Source of the DNA: an uncultured Prevotella sp.
Lineage (GTDB): Bacteria; Bacteroidota; Bacteroidia; Bacteroidales; Bacteroidaceae
Assembly (NCBI GenBank): GCA_946623195.1
Contig: CAMOQW010000009.1
Location: 1 to 37,567 of the forward strand
Reading direction: 5' to 3'
Length of the DNA: 37,567 bases
Part shown: one piece after another, positions 36,700 through 37,567 of the stretch
Position numbering within the stretch: position 1 is the first letter of the stretch
Layout: every line of letters begins with the position of its first letter
Made by a program: the position numbers and the translations under genes
The notes under the pieces: model-generated
Databases searched by the model: none
What the model saw: only the letters and a program-made list of their open reading frames with translations
What the model was told of the DNA's origin: nothing

Positions 36700-37567
36700 A
36701 TGATGACGATTGCCAACCCGATTTACGACACCGTGTTCAAGTACCTCATGGAGGACGAACGCATAGCCCGTACCATTCTCTCGGCACTGCTGAAGGAGGA
36801 TGTAGTGAAAGTTGAAGTCAGGCCCCATGAGTACTCCAACGGCCAGAAGGAGGTGCTCTCCATCTTCCGCATCGATTTCGGGGCCACCATCCGCAAGAGC
36901 AACGGTGAGGAACAACTCATACTGGTGGAACTCCAGAAGACATGGCTCCCCACGGAGACCCTCCGCTTCCGACAGTACTTGGGCGTACACTACCAGAACC
37001 CCGGCAACATCGTTGCCGACAGTGCCGACCGTCACGCACTGCCGATGGTGGCCGTTTACCTGCTGGGGCATACCGTCGGCGAGATAGAAGAACCCGTGGT
37101 CTACGTGCGCCATCAGGCGTTCGACTATAATGACGTACCCGTGACGAAGGGCATCCCCAATCGCTTTGTCGACAGTCTCAACCACGACAGCATCCTCGTG
37201 CAGATTCCCCGTCTCCACGGCCGTATCAACAACCGGCTCGACAAGGTGTTGAGCATCTTCGACCAGACACGCGTCAGCAGCGAGAGCGAACACTACCTGA
37301 GTCTCGATGACAGCATCTACGATACCGCTGATGCCGACATGCAGCCCATCATCCACCGCCTGATGATGGCGGCGGCGAGCGTGGAACTGCGGCAGAATAT
37401 GAATGTGGAGGACGAGTACTTCTCTATCATCAAGGAGCAGGAAGGCAAGTTGTATGGTCTGGAGAAAGACCTCGCCGAGAAGGCCAAAGAACTCGCAGAG
37501 AAGAAGAACGAGCTCGCAGAGAAGAAGAACGAGCTCGCAGAGAAGAAGAACGAGCTCGCAGAGAAGA
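36700..37567 (+). CDS. Rpn-family recombination-promoting nuclease / PD-(D/E)XK putative transposase (3' end outside window)
   Basis: 289 codons are visible and the frame is open to the right edge. ATG 36700 or 36703 begins MMTIANPIYDTVFKYLMEDE, the opening typical of Bacteroidetes Rpn/PD-(D/E)XK transposase-like proteins. The nuclease core fits D59 (in RIDFG) and E77-L-Q79 (in LVELQK), separated by the usual strand. Further family blocks are LRFRQYLGVHYQNP, MVAVYLLGHTVGEIEEPVVY, IPNRFVDSLNHDSILVQIPR and RINNRLDKVLSIFDQ. The family includes E. coli RpnA-E, DNA endonucleases that raise recombination. Genuine transposition is not shown. From residue 257 the protein turns into heptads of the type ELAEKKN, a probable coiled coil encoded by a 21-bp tandem repeat. 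It stands alone after a terminator. Confidence 0.87.
   Translation, partial: MMTIANPIYDTVFKYLMEDERIARTILSALLKEDVVKVEVRPHEYSNGQKEVLSIFRIDFGATIRKSNGEEQLILVELQKTWLPTETLRFRQYLGVHYQNPGNIVADSADRHALPMVAVYLLGHTVGEIEEPVVYVRHQAFDYNDVPVTKGIPNRFVDSLNHDSILVQIPRLHGRINNRLDKVLSIFDQTRVSSESEHYLSLDDSIYDTADADMQPIIHRLMMAAASVELRQNMNVEDEYFSIIKEQEGKLYGLEKDLAEKAKELAEKKNELAEKKNELAEKKNELAEK
37468..37567 (+). repeat. 21-bp coding tandem repeat (ELAEKKN heptads)
   Basis: A degenerate first unit (37468-37488, DLAEKAK) is followed by near-identical units at 37489, 37510 and 37531, and a partial one from 37552 that continues past the window. Units at 37510 and 37531 are identical (GAGCTCGCAGAGAAGAAGAAC with one-letter change only in the unit at 37489). 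The unit length keeps frame and coiled-coil register. Confidence 0.9.

Noticed and set aside
36498..36815. Small plus-strand frame of 105 codons spanning the terminator
   Set aside because: It overlaps the fimbrillin-like gene, the terminator and the Rpn-family gene in another frame, and its product has no recognisable feature.

Overview
The window reads as a chromosomal segment of a Prevotella-like member of the Bacteroidales. Nearly all genes lie on the plus strand. Promoter-like sites match the Bacteroidetes pattern (TTTG, about 19-20 nt, TAnnTTTG). There is an exbB-exbD-exbD-tonB-PstS-like-TPR operon of Bacteroidetes type, a fimbrillin-like lipoprotein, and a protein ending in a type IX secretion (T9SS) sorting domain. 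No species is named because no rRNA is present.

Layout. (1) 1-4373: the C-terminal end of a class I fumarase, an exported M6 metalloprotease and a GH94 cellobiose phosphorylase, closed by a terminator. (2) 4374-4725: a gene-free, strongly structured intergenic stretch leading into clpB (4726-7233). (3) 7245-7458: a bidirectional terminator, a minus-strand tRNA-Met(CAT) and two divergent promoters. (4) 7504-12540: a START-like protein, an LptF/LptG-family permease, ribBA and an aspartate aminotransferase. (5) 12725-18195: the Ton energising operon (ExbB, two ExbD, TonB), then a PstS-like lipoprotein and an exported TPR protein, closed by a terminator. (6) 18196-18546: intergenic DNA with a 23-bp triple repeat and a near-consensus promoter. 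(7) 18547-36598: one continuous 5450-residue reading frame, followed 19 bp later by a fimbrillin-like lipoprotein and a terminator. (8) 36700 to the end: an Rpn/PD-(D/E)XK nuclease-family gene that runs off the window and carries an in-frame 21-bp tandem repeat.

The most striking object is the giant gene. It fills about 44% of the window. The protein has a signal peptide, an N-terminal region with a helical segment, thirteen divergent repeats of one composite module, a C-terminal domain and a T9SS type A sorting signal. Each module has the order Y-x-V-V-N-x-x-G / P-x-x-I-x-S-P-L / I-Y-V-x-Y / W-x-L-x-G-D-P-Y. I do not recognise it as a named family. My inference is a very long surface protein built from alternating beta-grasp-like and beta-trefoil-like domains, expressed with a fimbrillin-like lipoprotein. 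The rest of the window is mostly housekeeping and envelope genes, with several unexplained structured DNA or RNA elements between or within them.
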